NCBI GenBank assembly: GCA_963714325.1
Contig: CAVQOB010000011.1
Span: forward strand, 39,747 to 103,746
Direction of reading: 5' to 3'
Source: CAVQOB01 sp963714325
GTDB taxonomy: Bacteria; Pseudomonadota; Alphaproteobacteria; Rhizobiales; Hyphomicrobiaceae
DNA: 64,000 bases
Position numbers and translations under genes: made by a program. Positions within the stretch are counted from its first letter, which is position 1, and each line of letters starts with the position of its first letter. A model generated the notes under the pieces. That model saw nothing but the letters and a program-made list of their open reading frames with translations. It had not been told where the DNA came from and made no database searches. This document shows, in pieces, positions 8,743-18,062 of this stretch.

Positions 8743-8898
8743 CATCCACGGGTTGGCTTCATCACCGGGCAAGAGACGAAAGGCATTCTAAAAGGCATTC
8801 TGTAAGATACACATTTTGCAAACAAACGTTTTGTTATCGGATTTCAATCCCCCCGGATCCCCAAGCCTCCCCCCGAGGCCGAATTCCGATAGCATCAG

Positions 8899-8942
8899 GA
8901 GAGGCGCGGTTGGTCCCCCCTGACGCGCCTCTCATTTTTTTC
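8899..8942 (+). terminator. Rho-independent terminator
   Basis: A perfect 10-bp stem (gagaggcgcg / cgcgcctctc) with a 15-nt loop, followed by a seven-T tract. It is oriented to end transcription of the 27-aa gene and lies just before the converging caspase-family gene. Confidence 0.85.
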
Positions 8943-8965
8943 ACTCGACTTCATCGCGCCCAACT

Positions 8966-10453
8966 TCATCGCGCCTTGAAAAACAGCTCTTGGGCTGGCA
9001 GCGAACCATACGTAAACGGCTCCTGTTGGCGGCCGGTCTTCTGCATCACGCTGTCACGCACCTTGCGAAAGAGCAGATTGATCTCCAGCCCGGGCTCGAC
9101 GATGTGCGTGACCAACGCCTCGGCAAATGGACTATTGTTCCCTTCGCCATCGAGCGCTACCGTCCCGTCACGCGACGCATAGACCAGCAGCGTTCCGGAA
9201 TCCGGTTCAACGGCCACAAGGCCGCGGGAGAGCGCACGGGTCAGCCGGCCGGACTTCTGCAACTTCGACCCGAACGGGTTGGTCCGGCAGGCATCAAGGA
9301 TGACCATCTGCAGTTTGCCGGCGCCGGCCACTTTGCTCAAAACGCGCGTCAGCGGCAGCGCCTCGTCGTCAACATGCCCGAGTTGCTCGAGCTTGGCGTC
9401 AGTGGGTACCAGATAATTGGCGCCGCCCGTCTCGATGCCGTGACCCGAATAGTATATCACCGCCCAATCGGCTTCGGCCGCGACGTCGCCGAATTCCTTG
9501 AGTTCGCGCACCAAGTCACCAAGCCCCATATTGAAGCGCTCACGCACGTCAGTGAAACCAACGTCGCGCAGCGCCTTGGCCACCGCCTTGGCATCGCTTT
9601 CCGGATTCTTGAGCACGCCGGCGTGCGTGTACCCGCTATTGCCGATCACCAGCGCGACGCGCTTTTCGGGGGCTGTTGTATTGCGCGTTGGTCCGGCTGC
9701 AAGCTTGGCCTGAACCTTCTCAATGCGTTGAGCGGCGAGTTTCTTGGCGAATGCGTCGTCTTTGACGCCGGCGCGCACGGACGGAGCATCCATCACGGCT
9801 TTGTAGTCATCGACGGCCGCCTGCATGCGCCCCAGCCTCTCGTGTGCTTCCGCCCGGTAAACGCGTGCCAGGAGTTGACGGGGTTCGGCCAATAGCGAGG
9901 CATCGTAGTCCTTGATGGCCGCTTCGTAATCGCCGCTGCTTGCAGACAGATAGCCGCGGCGCATCAGGGCAAAGTTGGCCGCCGGTCGGATGCGGATGGC
10001 ATTGTCATAACTGCTTCGTGCTTGTTCACGATTGCCGGCTTTTTCGAACGCGAGCCCGCGGTTGCCATAGGCGTTAACGTTCTGCGGGTCGATCCTGAGG
10101 ACCGCGTCATAGTCTCTGATCGTCGCTTCGTAATTTCGCTTTTCGTGGTTCACGAGCGCTCGCTCGAAGTAGCCCCGATAATTATTGGGGAGCAACTCAA
10201 CCGCTTGATCCAGATCGATCAGCGCTAGATTGTGCGCGCCCTTCAGATAATGGGCGCGTCCGCGCTCGATGAACGCCAATCCCGCGCGCCGCCCCTGGAC
10301 GCTTGGATTATCGATGATCCGCGTGCACGATTCGATCCGGCTGTCCTGGCTCGCCGCCGACACGCAGTCACGAAAATCGGCTTCGACCTGCTGCGCGATC
10401 GCGGAATGCGCACTGATGATAACAACACAACAGGCTAAGAAAACACGAACCAT
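8966..10453 (-). CDS. Exported TPR protein with C-terminal caspase (C14) domain
   Basis: A 495-aa protein with a signal peptide (1-20, cleavage near AIA). It has about four to five TPR repeats (residues 55-225, for example NYRGYFERALVNHEKRNYEA) and a peptidase C14 / metacaspase-like domain from about residue 265. The catalytic dyad is intact: His338 in YYSGHG and Cys389 in ILDACRTNPF. Such proteins cleave after basic or acidic residues depending on subfamily. Here the protease would act in the periplasm, with the TPRs as substrate or partner scaffold. The TPR-first order is the reverse of many bacterial caspase-TPR proteins. Neighbours do not indicate a pathway. Confidence 0.8.
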   Translation of the reverse strand: MVRVFLACCVVIISAHSAIAQQVEADFRDCVSAASQDSRIESCTRIIDNPSVQGRRAGLAFIERGRAHYLKGAHNLALIDLDQAVELLPNNYRGYFERALVNHEKRNYEATIRDYDAVLRIDPQNVNAYGNRGLAFEKAGNREQARSSYDNAIRIRPAANFALMRRGYLSASSGDYEAAIKDYDASLLAEPRQLLARVYRAEAHERLGRMQAAVDDYKAVMDAPSVRAGVKDDAFAKKLAAQRIEKVQAKLAAGPTRNTTAPEKRVALVIGNSGYTHAGVLKNPESDAKAVAKALRDVGFTDVRERFNMGLGDLVRELKEFGDVAAEADWAVIYYSGHGIETGGANYLVPTDAKLEQLGHVDDEALPLTRVLSKVAGAGKLQMVILDACRTNPFGSKLQKSGRLTRALSRGLVAVEPDSGTLLVYASRDGTVALDGEGNNSPFAEALVTHIVEPGLEINLLFRKVRDSVMQKTGRQQEPFTYGSLPAQELFFKAR

Positions 10454-10558
10454 TACGCCACCCCAAAAATGCGAGTGCAGAACTCTCGACGCGAGACGAT
10501 CGAGCCTAACAGATGTTCTCTGAATGCGGAACAGCGGTCGCCGATACGGGCAACCCGG

Positions 10559-13285
10559 CTACGCCGCCTTCCCTTTCTCCGACACCGGATCGTAATTCAA
10601 CACCGGCGCCAGCCAGCGTTCGCAGACATCGATGGTCCATCCCTTCCGCCGCGCATAGTCCTCGACTTGATCGCGCTCGACCTTGCCGACACCGAAGTAA
10701 TGGCTGTCGGCATGGGCGAAGTAGAGCCCTGACACGGCTGATCCCGGCCACATCGCGTAACTCTCGGTCAGCGTGATGCCGGCTTCTTTTTCCGCGTCGA
10801 GCAGCTTGAAGATCGTCGCCTTCTCGGTGTGGTCGGGTTGTGCGGGATACCCTGGCGCCGGGCGAATGCCGCGATATTTTTCAGCGATCAGGTCCTCGTT
10901 GGAAAGCGTCTCCGCCCCGGCGTATCCCCAGAACTCGCGCCGCACGCGCATATGCACGTGTTCGGCCAGCGCCTCGGCCAGCCGGTCCGCCAGCGCCTTC
11001 AACATGATCCGACTGTAGTCGTCGGTTTTCTTGAAATACTTTTCCAGCGCCGCTTCCTCGCCGATGCCGGTCGTCACGGCAAACGCCCCGACATAATCGG
11101 CAACGCCCGTCTCCTTTGGCGCAATAAAATCGGCGAGTGCGGTATTGGCGCGCTCACGCCCACCCGGCCCCTTGTTCTCACGCGCCATCTGCTGGCGCAA
11201 TGTATGCAGCATGGCGAGTCGTGTCTTGCGATCTTCGCCCGCATAGAGTTCGATATCATCGCCGATGCTGTTGGCCGGCCAGAACCCGATCACCGCATTC
11301 GCCGTCAGCCATTTCTCCTGGACCATCCGCTGCAACAGGGCGCGCGCGTCATTGAACAGCTTCGTCGCCTCGACGCCGACGACGTTGTCCTTGAGGATCA
11401 TCGGATAGCGGCCGGAGAGTTCCCAGGTCTGGAAGAACGGTGTCCAGTCGATGACGTCGACAAGACTGGCCAGGTCGTAAGTCTTGAATGTCTTGGCGCC
11501 GGTGAAAGTCGGTCGCTGCGGCTGCGACTTGTCCCAATCGATCTTGAAGCGATTTTTCCGGGCGAGATCCAGCGAGAGGCGCACCTTCTTCGATTCCCCG
11601 CGCAGATGCGCATCGCGCGCCTTGGCATAGTCAGCGCGGATTTCCGCAATGTAGGGCGTGCAATCATTGTCTGACAACAGTTTCGAGACGACACCGACGG
11701 CGCGGCTGGCATCCGTCACATAGATCGCCTGACCCTTGACGTAGTTAGGACTGATCTTGACGGCGGTATGAATACGGCTGGTCGTCGCGCCGCCAATCAG
11801 CAGCGGCACATTGAACCCTTGCCGCTCCATCTCAGCCGCCACATGACACATTTCGTCCAGCGACGGTGTGATCAGCCCGGATAACCCGATGATATCGGCA
11901 TTCTCAGCTTTCGCAGCGTCGATGATCTTCTGCGCCGAGACCATCACGCCGAGATCGATCACCGCGTAGTTGTTACATTGCAGCACAACGCCGACGATAT
12001 TCTTGCCGATGTCATGCACATCGCCTTTCACCGTCGCCATGACGATGGTGCCGGCGGCCGGCTTGGCATCGAGGCCTGACGCCTTCTTCTCGGCTTCCAG
12101 ATAGGGTTGCAGATAGGCGACAGCCTGCTTCATCACGCGCGCCGACTTGACGACCTGCGGCAAGAACATCTTGCCCGCGCCGAACAGATCGCCGACGACG
12201 TTCATGCCCGTCATCAACGGGCCCTCGATCACATGCAAGGGTTTGTCAGCGAGTTTGCGCGCTTCTTCCGTATCGGTCTCGATGAAATCGGTGATGCCGT
12301 GCACCAGCGCATGCGTCAGCCGCGAGCCAACATCGCCATTGCGCCAGGACAGGTCCGCTTCCTTCTTTTTCGAGCCATCGCCCTTGAATTTCTGCGCGGC
12401 GTCGAGCAGGCGATCCGTTAAATCCGGGCGGCGGTTGAGAACGACGTCTTCGCAAAGCTCGCGCAACTCGGCGGGAATGTTGTCATAGACCATCAATTGC
12501 CCGGCATTGACGATGCCCATGTCCATGCCGGCTTTGATGGCATGAAACAGAAACACCGAATGCATCGCCTCGCGCACCGGCTCGTTGCCGCGGAACGAGA
12601 ACGAGAGGTTCGAGACGCCGCCGGAAATGTGCACAAGCGGAAAGCGCCGCTTGATCTCCCGCGTCGCCTCGATGAAATCGACGCCGTAGTTATTGTGCTC
12701 CTCGATGCCGGTTGCGACAGCAAAGATATTCGGGTCGAAAATGATGTCTTCCGGCGGGAAGCCGACTTTTTCCGTCAGCAGTTTGTAAGCGCGCGTGCAG
12801 ATCTCGACCTTGCGCTCCTGCGTATCGGCCTGGCCCTTCTCATCGAACGCCATGACGACGACCGCGGCGCCGTAGCGCAGGCACTTCTTCGCCTGCTCGA
12901 GGAACTGCGCCTCGCCTTCCTTCATCGAGATGGAATTGACGATCGACTTGCCCTGCACGCATTTTAGGCCGGCCTCGATCACCACCCACTTCGAGCTGTC
13001 GATCATGACGGGAACCCGGCTGATGTCGGGCTCGGACGCGATCAGGCTTAGGAACGTGACCATCGCCTTCTCGGAATCGAGCAGGCCTTCGTCCATGTTG
13101 ATGTCGATGATCTGTGCGCCACTCTCGACTTGAGAGCGCGCGACGGCAAGTGCGGCCGAATAGTCGCCCTGTTCGATGAGCTTGCGGAACTTGGCCGAGC
13201 CGGTGACGTTGGTACGCTCGCCAACGTTGATGAAGGTCGCAGCAGCGCTGCGCGGGTCGGATGGGCCGGAGGGTTGAATGGTCAT
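10559..13285 (-). CDS. metH: Cobalamin-dependent methionine synthase, domains 2-4
   Basis: Transfers methyl from 5-methyl-THF via cob(I)alamin to homocysteine. The 908-aa protein begins directly with the pterin-binding TIM barrel (FINVGERTNVTGSAKF near 18). It continues with the B12 cap and binding domain (GDVHDIGKNIVG, axial His424) and the SAM-dependent reactivation domain (RPAPGYPAQPDHTEK near 845). The homocysteine-binding domain 1, normally the first 340 or so residues of a 1,200-aa protein, is encoded separately at 14191-15250. The ATG at 13285 and the natural N-terminus MTIQPSG show that this is a real separate cistron, not a fragment. Confidence 0.9.
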   Translation of the reverse strand: MTIQPSGPSDPRSAAATFINVGERTNVTGSAKFRKLIEQGDYSAALAVARSQVESGAQIIDINMDEGLLDSEKAMVTFLSLIASEPDISRVPVMIDSSKWVVIEAGLKCVQGKSIVNSISMKEGEAQFLEQAKKCLRYGAAVVVMAFDEKGQADTQERKVEICTRAYKLLTEKVGFPPEDIIFDPNIFAVATGIEEHNNYGVDFIEATREIKRRFPLVHISGGVSNLSFSFRGNEPVREAMHSVFLFHAIKAGMDMGIVNAGQLMVYDNIPAELRELCEDVVLNRRPDLTDRLLDAAQKFKGDGSKKKEADLSWRNGDVGSRLTHALVHGITDFIETDTEEARKLADKPLHVIEGPLMTGMNVVGDLFGAGKMFLPQVVKSARVMKQAVAYLQPYLEAEKKASGLDAKPAAGTIVMATVKGDVHDIGKNIVGVVLQCNNYAVIDLGVMVSAQKIIDAAKAENADIIGLSGLITPSLDEMCHVAAEMERQGFNVPLLIGGATTSRIHTAVKISPNYVKGQAIYVTDASRAVGVVSKLLSDNDCTPYIAEIRADYAKARDAHLRGESKKVRLSLDLARKNRFKIDWDKSQPQRPTFTGAKTFKTYDLASLVDVIDWTPFFQTWELSGRYPMILKDNVVGVEATKLFNDARALLQRMVQEKWLTANAVIGFWPANSIGDDIELYAGEDRKTRLAMLHTLRQQMARENKGPGGRERANTALADFIAPKETGVADYVGAFAVTTGIGEEAALEKYFKKTDDYSRIMLKALADRLAEALAEHVHMRVRREFWGYAGAETLSNEDLIAEKYRGIRPAPGYPAQPDHTEKATIFKLLDAEKEAGITLTESYAMWPGSAVSGLYFAHADSHYFGVGKVERDQVEDYARRKGWTIDVCERWLAPVLNYDPVSEKGKAA

Positions 13286-13335
13286 GATCTACCGTGTGAA
13301 CTCGCGTTGGGCGTATCGGGCCAAATTTTCAGGTT

Positions 13336-13466
13336 TCATCCCGGGCCTTGTGCCCGGAATCCAGTGATCAGGTTGTGGCGCTGGCAACGTTGTCGCGACT
13401 TTGGCGCAACGCCGCTGCACTCAGATTCCGCGACGCTATGGATCCCGGGCACAAGGCCAGGGATGA
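13336..13466. repeat. Inverted pair of CCCGGGC-ACAAG-GCCCGGG elements
   Basis: 13336-13364 (tcatcccgggccttgtgccc...) and 13439-13466 (its near reverse complement, tggatcccgggcacaaggcc) face each other. This is the well-known dispersed alphaproteobacterial intergenic palindrome. It fills the gap between metH and vapC and may act as a transcript hairpin. Confidence 0.75.
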
Positions 13467-13491
13467 CACGTTTGCTGTGACGTTGGTCGGC

Positions 13492-13902
13492 TCACCGCGT
13501 CGCCTTGGCATCGAACCGCTCCTGTTTCAGTGGACGAACGCGGGCAATGGTCTCGAAGTCGCTGTCGTTGTGGAGCATCATCCGTTCGTTTTCGATGACG
13601 ACCTGGGCGATCACACAATCAATGCCGCTTCTGACCGCCAAGCCGCGTTTGCGCAGATCAAAAGCGATGCGCGCCGCCTCTTCCCAGGTCCGATCCGTCG
13701 TCTCTAGAATATGATGCGCTTCGAGGTGACGCCCGAGACGTTCCCATTGCCTTTGATCCCTGCATCCGCGCATGACCTCGAACTGCGTCATGCGGGTGAT
13801 GGCAATCGTATCCGTGCCGATCTTCGCATCGACCCGCCGCCGCGCCCCGCCCGTGCGATCGCGCAGCACGTCGATCAGGACGGTACTGTCGAGAACGATC
13901 AC
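13492..13902 (-). CDS. vapC: VapC-type PIN-domain ribonuclease toxin
   Basis: A 136-aa PIN domain. The acidic residues are visible: Asp in VLDSTVLIDVL (near 5), Glu in MTQFEVMRG (near 41), Asp in GIDCVIAQ (near 95) and Asp in LHNDSDFETIA (near 114). Family members are Mg-dependent endoribonucleases that cleave tRNA or rRNA. The start is taken at the GTG at 13902, which overlaps the vapB stop (GTGA coupling). Together with vapB it forms a mobile-type toxin-antitoxin module placed between the two metH cistrons. Confidence 0.85.
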   Translation of the reverse strand: MIVLDSTVLIDVLRDRTGGARRRVDAKIGTDTIAITRMTQFEVMRGCRDQRQWERLGRHLEAHHILETTDRTWEEAARIAFDLRKRGLAVRSGIDCVIAQVVIENERMMLHNDSDFETIARVRPLKQERFDAKATR

Positions 13903-14117
13903 AGCTTGCGATCCCAATCGGCTTTCGGATCATAGTCGTCGACGAAGTCAATCTTGCCCGCGAGATCGAGCACATTGAGCTTTCCTTTGCGACGCTGGCG
14001 CACAAGCTCGCGCAACGCGAGATGGACGACCTCACGTTTCGTCTGCATCCCCGTGACGCGCAGCGCTTCCTCGACGAGGTCTTCGTCGAGCACGATATTG
14101 GTTCGCCCTTCACTCAT
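13899..14117 (-). CDS. vapB: VapB-type antitoxin
   Basis: A 72-aa antitoxin with an N-terminal ribbon-helix-helix DNA-binding segment (RTNIVLDEDLVEEALRVTG, TKREVVHLAL). The C-terminal toxin-binding tail carries FVDDYDPKADWDRKL, the usual tryptophan-rich end of VapB partners of VapC. It is translationally coupled to vapC. An autoregulatory palindrome lies just upstream at 14140-14156. Confidence 0.88.
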   Translation of the reverse strand: MSEGRTNIVLDEDLVEEALRVTGMQTKREVVHLALRELVRQRRKGKLNVLDLAGKIDFVDDYDPKADWDRKL

Positions 14118-14139
14118 CGTCCGACCTCATCTCATTCAG

Positions 14140-14156
14140 ATGTGTATTATACACAT
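14140..14156 (-). promoter_or_regulatory. vapBC operator overlapping the -10 element
   Basis: atgtgtattatacacat has perfect 8-bp arms around one base. On the minus strand it contains TATAAT, so an RHH antitoxin bound here would block RNA polymerase. It lies 23 bp before the vapB ATG. The autoregulation is inferred from the family. Confidence 0.65.
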
Positions 14157-14190
14157 GGGCACCGCCGACATCAAGCGCCGGCCGACCGCC

Positions 14191-15250
14191 TCACCCCGCC
14201 ACGAACGGCTCAAGGCCGCTCAAACGCATCTTCGCCGCCAACTTCGGCACCTTGCGCGGCTTGTGCTTTTTCACATGATCGCGGACATGCGCGATGTGGG
14301 CGGGTGTCGAGCCGCAACAACCGCCGACGATATTGACGAGGCCGTCGCGCGCCCAGGGCTCCATCTGGCACGCCATATCATGCGGTGTCTCATCGTAATC
14401 GCCCATCGCGTTGGGGAGACCGGCGTTCGGATAGGCCGAGACGTAGCACTCAGCGACCGCTGAAATTTCCGCAATGTAAGGCCGCATCAACTCCGCTCCG
14501 AGTGCGCAATTGAGCCCAACCGAGAACGGCTTCAAATGCCGCATCGAATACCAGAACGCTTCCGCCGTCTGCCCCGACAACGTGCGCCCCGACCGATCGG
14601 TGATCGTCCCCGACAGCATCAGCGGCAACGTCACACCCATCAAGTCAAACGTTTCCAATACGGCGAAGCCGGCAGCCTTCGCGTTCAACGTATCGAAAAT
14701 CGTCTCGATCAGGATGACGTCGGCGCCACCTTCGATCAGCCCGCGGGTCTGCTCGATGTAGCACTCCCGCAGTTCATCGAACGACGTATTGCGATAACCG
14801 GGATTGTTCACGTCGGGCGAGATCGACGCGGTGCGATTGGTCGGCCCCAAAGCCCCTGCCACCCAGCGCGGTTTGCCGTCTTTCGTCTCGGCAGCGTCCG
14901 CTGCTTCCCGCGCAAGACGGGCGGCAACCACGTTGATCTCGTGGCTCAAGGCTCTCCATCCCATAGTCGGCCATCGAAATGCGCTGCGCGTTGAACGTAT
15001 TGGTCTCGACGAAATCAGCGCCCGCCGCGATGTAGGCTGCGTGAATATCCCTGATGATGTCCGGCTGCGTCAGCACCAGCAGATCGTTGTTGCCTTTGAC
15101 GTCCCGCTTCCAATCCTTGAAGCGCTGGCCACGATAGCCAGCCTCATCCAGCTTGTGTTGCTGGATCATCGTGCCCATCGCGCCGTCGATGATCAAGATG
15201 CGCTCGCGCGCCGCAGTATCAAGCAGCTTGTTGCGCTGTTCTCTGGTCAT
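14191..15250 (-). pseudogene. metH: Methionine synthase domain 1 (homocysteine S-methyltransferase), frameshifted
   Basis: Encodes the homocysteine-binding TIM barrel of MetH as a separate cistron of about 352 residues. The start is IIDGAMGTMIQQHKLDE. The three zinc-ligand cysteines are present downstream (GLNCALG and GGCCGSTP). The frame breaks near 14947, where DYGMESL should run into SHEINVVAARL. One extra base (net +1; total length is 353 codons plus one base) explains it. The gene ends naturally at SGLEPFVAG, the linker before domain 2. Its ATG overlaps the metF stop (ATGA), so it belongs to a metF operon. If the lesion is real, B12-dependent methionine synthesis would be lost; a sequencing error is at least as likely. 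Confidence 0.8.
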
Positions 15251-16167
15251 GCGCCGACCGCCTGCTTGCTCGCCAGTTGGCGCGACCGCAAACCCAGCAG
15301 ATGACAGATCGCGAACACCAGATCAGCCCGGTTCAGCGTATAAAAATGGAACTGCCGAATGCCTTCATCGACCAGATCGGTAACTTGCTCGGCGGCAACC
15401 GCGGCGGCAACGAGATGCTGCGTCGCAGCGTCATCCTCGATTCCATCGAACTTGCGCGCCAACCATGCCGGCACCGTCGTTCCCGTTTTGGCGCCGAAAC
15501 TGGCGACTTGCTTGAAGTTATGAATCGGCACAATGCCCGGCAGGATCGGGCACCAGATGCCGGCCGCACGCGCGCGCTCGACAAACCGCAGGTAATGCGC
15601 GTTGTCGAAAAAGAACTGGGTGATGATGCGATCGGCTCCCGCGTCGACCTTGCGCTTGAGGCCATCGATATCGCCCTGCAATGACGCGCTCTCCGGGTGC
15701 ATTTCGGGATAGCCGCCGACCGAGACTTGAAACGGCGCAATCTTTTTGATTCCCGCGACCAGATCCGACGATGTGGCATAGCCACCGGGATGGGGTTCGT
15801 ACTTGCTGCCAACGCCGCCTTGCGGGTCACCACGCAGCGCGACGATGTGGCGGACGCCCGCCGCCCAATAGCCGCGCACAACATCGTCGACTTGTTCGCG
15901 CGTTGCCCCGACGCAGGTTAGATGAGCAGCCGGCTTCAACGCGGTTTCCTTGACCAGACGTGCAACAGTATTGTGCGTGCGCTCGCGCGTCGATCCGCCG
16001 GCGCCGTACGTCACCGAGACAAACTCAGGATTGAGCGGTTCCAGTCGCCGCACCGCTGCCCACAGCGCCTCCTCCATCTTTTCCGACTTCGGCGGAAAAA
16101 ACTCGAACGAAACCGCGATTTCGCCAGACCCGACCAACCGGCTTTTTCGGGGAACGTTGGTGTTCAT
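15247..16167 (-). CDS. metF: 5,10-methylenetetrahydrofolate reductase
   Basis: A 306-aa FAD-dependent TIM-barrel enzyme that makes 5-methyl-THF, the methyl donor for MetH. Visible motifs are VSFEFFPPKSEKMEE (catalytic Glu near residue 21), SVTYGAGGSTRERT (near 53), HIVALRGDPQGG (near 105) and ADRIITQFFFDN (near 180). The start is the ATG at 16167, which directly follows the stop of the regulator-methyltransferase gene. The longer arginine-rich upstream reading is rejected. It is coupled at its 3' end to metH domain 1. Confidence 0.93.
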   Translation of the reverse strand: MNTNVPRKSRLVGSGEIAVSFEFFPPKSEKMEEALWAAVRRLEPLNPEFVSVTYGAGGSTRERTHNTVARLVKETALKPAAHLTCVGATREQVDDVVRGYWAAGVRHIVALRGDPQGGVGSKYEPHPGGYATSSDLVAGIKKIAPFQVSVGGYPEMHPESASLQGDIDGLKRKVDAGADRIITQFFFDNAHYLRFVERARAAGIWCPILPGIVPIHNFKQVASFGAKTGTTVPAWLARKFDGIEDDAATQHLVAAAVAAEQVTDLVDEGIRQFHFYTLNRADLVFAICHLLGLRSRQLASKQAVGA

Positions 16168-16168
16168 C

Positions 16169-17185
16169 TCACAAGGTCCTTTCCAGTTTCCGCGGCGCCT
16201 GCGCCGATGCAACGGACGACGCCAGACGCCGCTCCGCCACCCACATACTCACGGTCAATTGGTCTGCCCCGGCTCCTGAAGGCGGCGTCAAATGCCGGGT
16301 TTCAATCGACGTCAATCCAGCGTCCGTCATCCACTGCGTCACCGCCGGGCCTGCGAAGCCAAGCCGCTCGTGGGCATGGGCGTCGCGCAGGAACTCGAGC
16401 GTATGCGGCGCAAAATCGACGATCACCAACCGCCCGCCCGGCGCGACGATACGACCGGCCTCCGTCACGGCGCGTGCTGGGTCTGACATGAAGTGCAGAA
16501 TTTGATGCATGATCACCGCATCGGCCACGCCATCGCCAAGCGGCAGCTCATAAATGTCGGCCTGGCGGACCTGCGCGTGCGTGAATGCCCCCCGTTCCAG
16601 CTTGGCCCGGGCGTAGGACAACATCGCGGGGTTGCGATCGAAGCCAAGCCCGCGGGTAAACCGATCCGCCGTCAATTCCAGCATGCGCCCCGTGCCGGTG
16701 CCGAGATCGACCAACAGATCGATTTTCAAACCCAGCAACGCCTCGCGAACGGCCGCCTCGACATCGGCCTCGGCAACGTGCAGTGCGCGAATGCGATCCC
16801 AATCGGCGGCCTTGGACTCGAAGTAGGACTGGGCTGCCATTTCACGCTCGCGCTTGACGCTCTCGGCGCGATCACGGTCGCGCAGCCAAAACGCATCCGT
16901 CGGATCAAGCGCCGCGAGCAGATGACCAACCAGGGCGCGCGCCTCGGGTTGCTGGGCCAGATGAAAGTAAACCCAGCTCCCCTCCGGCGCTCGACCGACC
17001 AGCCCGGCTTCACCCAGCAACTTCAAATGCCGGGAAATACGCGGTTGGCTTTGTCCAAGGATCCGCGTGAGGTCCTTCACATTGAGCCCCCCGCCCGCCA
17101 GCAACAACAGGATGCGCAGCCGCGTCGGCTCCGCCGCGGCCTTCAAGGCTGTCACCAGCATGTTCGTGGAAAGGCGCGGCATCAA
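16169..17185 (-). CDS. ArsR-family regulator fused to SAM-dependent methyltransferase
   Basis: A 338-aa fusion. Residues 5-95 are an ArsR winged helix (LRILLLLAGGGLNVKDLTRI; recognition helix SQPRISRHLKLL). Residues 135-310 are a class I methyltransferase with the SAM loop LLVDLGTGTGRMLELT and the later motif VADAVIMHQILHF. It heads the metF-metH operon, and a perfect palindrome lies upstream. SahR-type ArsR regulators of the SAM cycle sense S-adenosylhomocysteine; the fused fold is a plausible SAH sensor, whether or not it still methylates. Whether it activates or represses is not visible. Confidence 0.85.
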   Translation of the reverse strand: MMPRLSTNMLVTALKAAAEPTRLRILLLLAGGGLNVKDLTRILGQSQPRISRHLKLLGEAGLVGRAPEGSWVYFHLAQQPEARALVGHLLAALDPTDAFWLRDRDRAESVKREREMAAQSYFESKAADWDRIRALHVAEADVEAAVREALLGLKIDLLVDLGTGTGRMLELTADRFTRGLGFDRNPAMLSYARAKLERGAFTHAQVRQADIYELPLGDGVADAVIMHQILHFMSDPARAVTEAGRIVAPGGRLVIVDFAPHTLEFLRDAHAHERLGFAGPAVTQWMTDAGLTSIETRHLTPPSGAGADQLTVSMWVAERRLASSVASAQAPRKLERTL

Positions 17186-17211
17186 TCATCTCCGCTATCG
17201 CGCACTAATAT

Positions 17212-17227
17212 ATAAAGATATCTTTAT
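17212..17227 (-). promoter_or_regulatory. SahR-like operator ATAAAGATATCTTTAT
   Basis: A perfect 16-bp palindrome 27 bp before the start of the ArsR-methyltransferase gene. The sequence resembles the AT-rich operators reported for SAH-responsive ArsR regulators, and probably mediates autoregulation of the met operon. The gap 17228-17370 shows nothing else. Confidence 0.7.
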
Positions 17228-17370
17228 GTGTCAAGAGCGCCACCCGACCACGCCTGTCAAACCCAAAACCGCCCGCGACCGCTCAAGAATCCGCATGGTT
17301 AACGCGCTGGTAATGCAGCTGGTTTATGCATCGGGACCACGCCTCGTAACCGCTTGTTTGGAGTTCACCG

Positions 17371-17959
17371 GTGCCTCAGGCTTCGTTTCTCGTCCTCAGC
17401 TCGAATGGTCCACTCACCCACTTGCCGTTCAAGCTCGAACAGCGCTCATCGCGCGTGTCCGCTCTGCTGCGACTGTCCCTGATCTTGCCAGCCTTGATCG
17501 GCGTTTTCCTGCCGCTCGGGATCGTCGCGGCGAACGCGACGGGCATCGCCGCCGCCGCACAAGCGCGCCCCATCGCCGCCATCCAGCTGTCCCTGGCAGG
17601 AACTCATGTGGATGGCCCTCTTCGGTCTGCCGGCGATCGGACTGGTGCGCCGGTTCGGCAGCCATCGCACGGTCCATGTCGATGAGGCTTTTGTCGCGAT
17701 CTCGGAAACCGGGCCCTTATTGCGCCGTGGCAAAACCCGTCCGCTATCGGATTTTGCTGGCATCTGCCACGTCATCCGCACATCTTTGACCGGCACACGG
17801 CATGACCTGCTGCTTGTCGATGCTCGCGGTCGCCGGCACGTCGTCTTTCATTCTGCGGACACGATCGCCGCCGAAACCATCATGTCCGCCAGCGCCAACC
17901 TCGGCCTTCCGGAAATCCCGGCGCGCGACGTGATGCGCTGGGGGCGCATTACGACCTGA
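17371..17959 (+). pseudogene. Two-helix membrane protein, frameshifted hypothetical
   Basis: The first frame (17371-) encodes a hydrophobic helix (LLRLSLILPALIGVFLPLGI) and stays open to AAIQLS. A second frame then continues PWQELMWMALFGLPAIGLVRRF with a second helix and a soluble tail (LLLVDARGRRHVVFHSADT) ending at 17959. Joining them near 17590-17600 gives one protein of about 195 residues, with length 196 codons plus one base. The family is not recognised. A single-base indel or assembly error is probable. Confidence 0.5.
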
Positions 17960-18062
17960 CGCTTGGACAGAGTGCACCACGTTCGGTGGCTTGACGTGTG
18001 GAGTGGTCTGCAACATTCCGGATGCCCCGCAAGCGTGCTATCTGCCTGGCGTCGAGCAGCTA

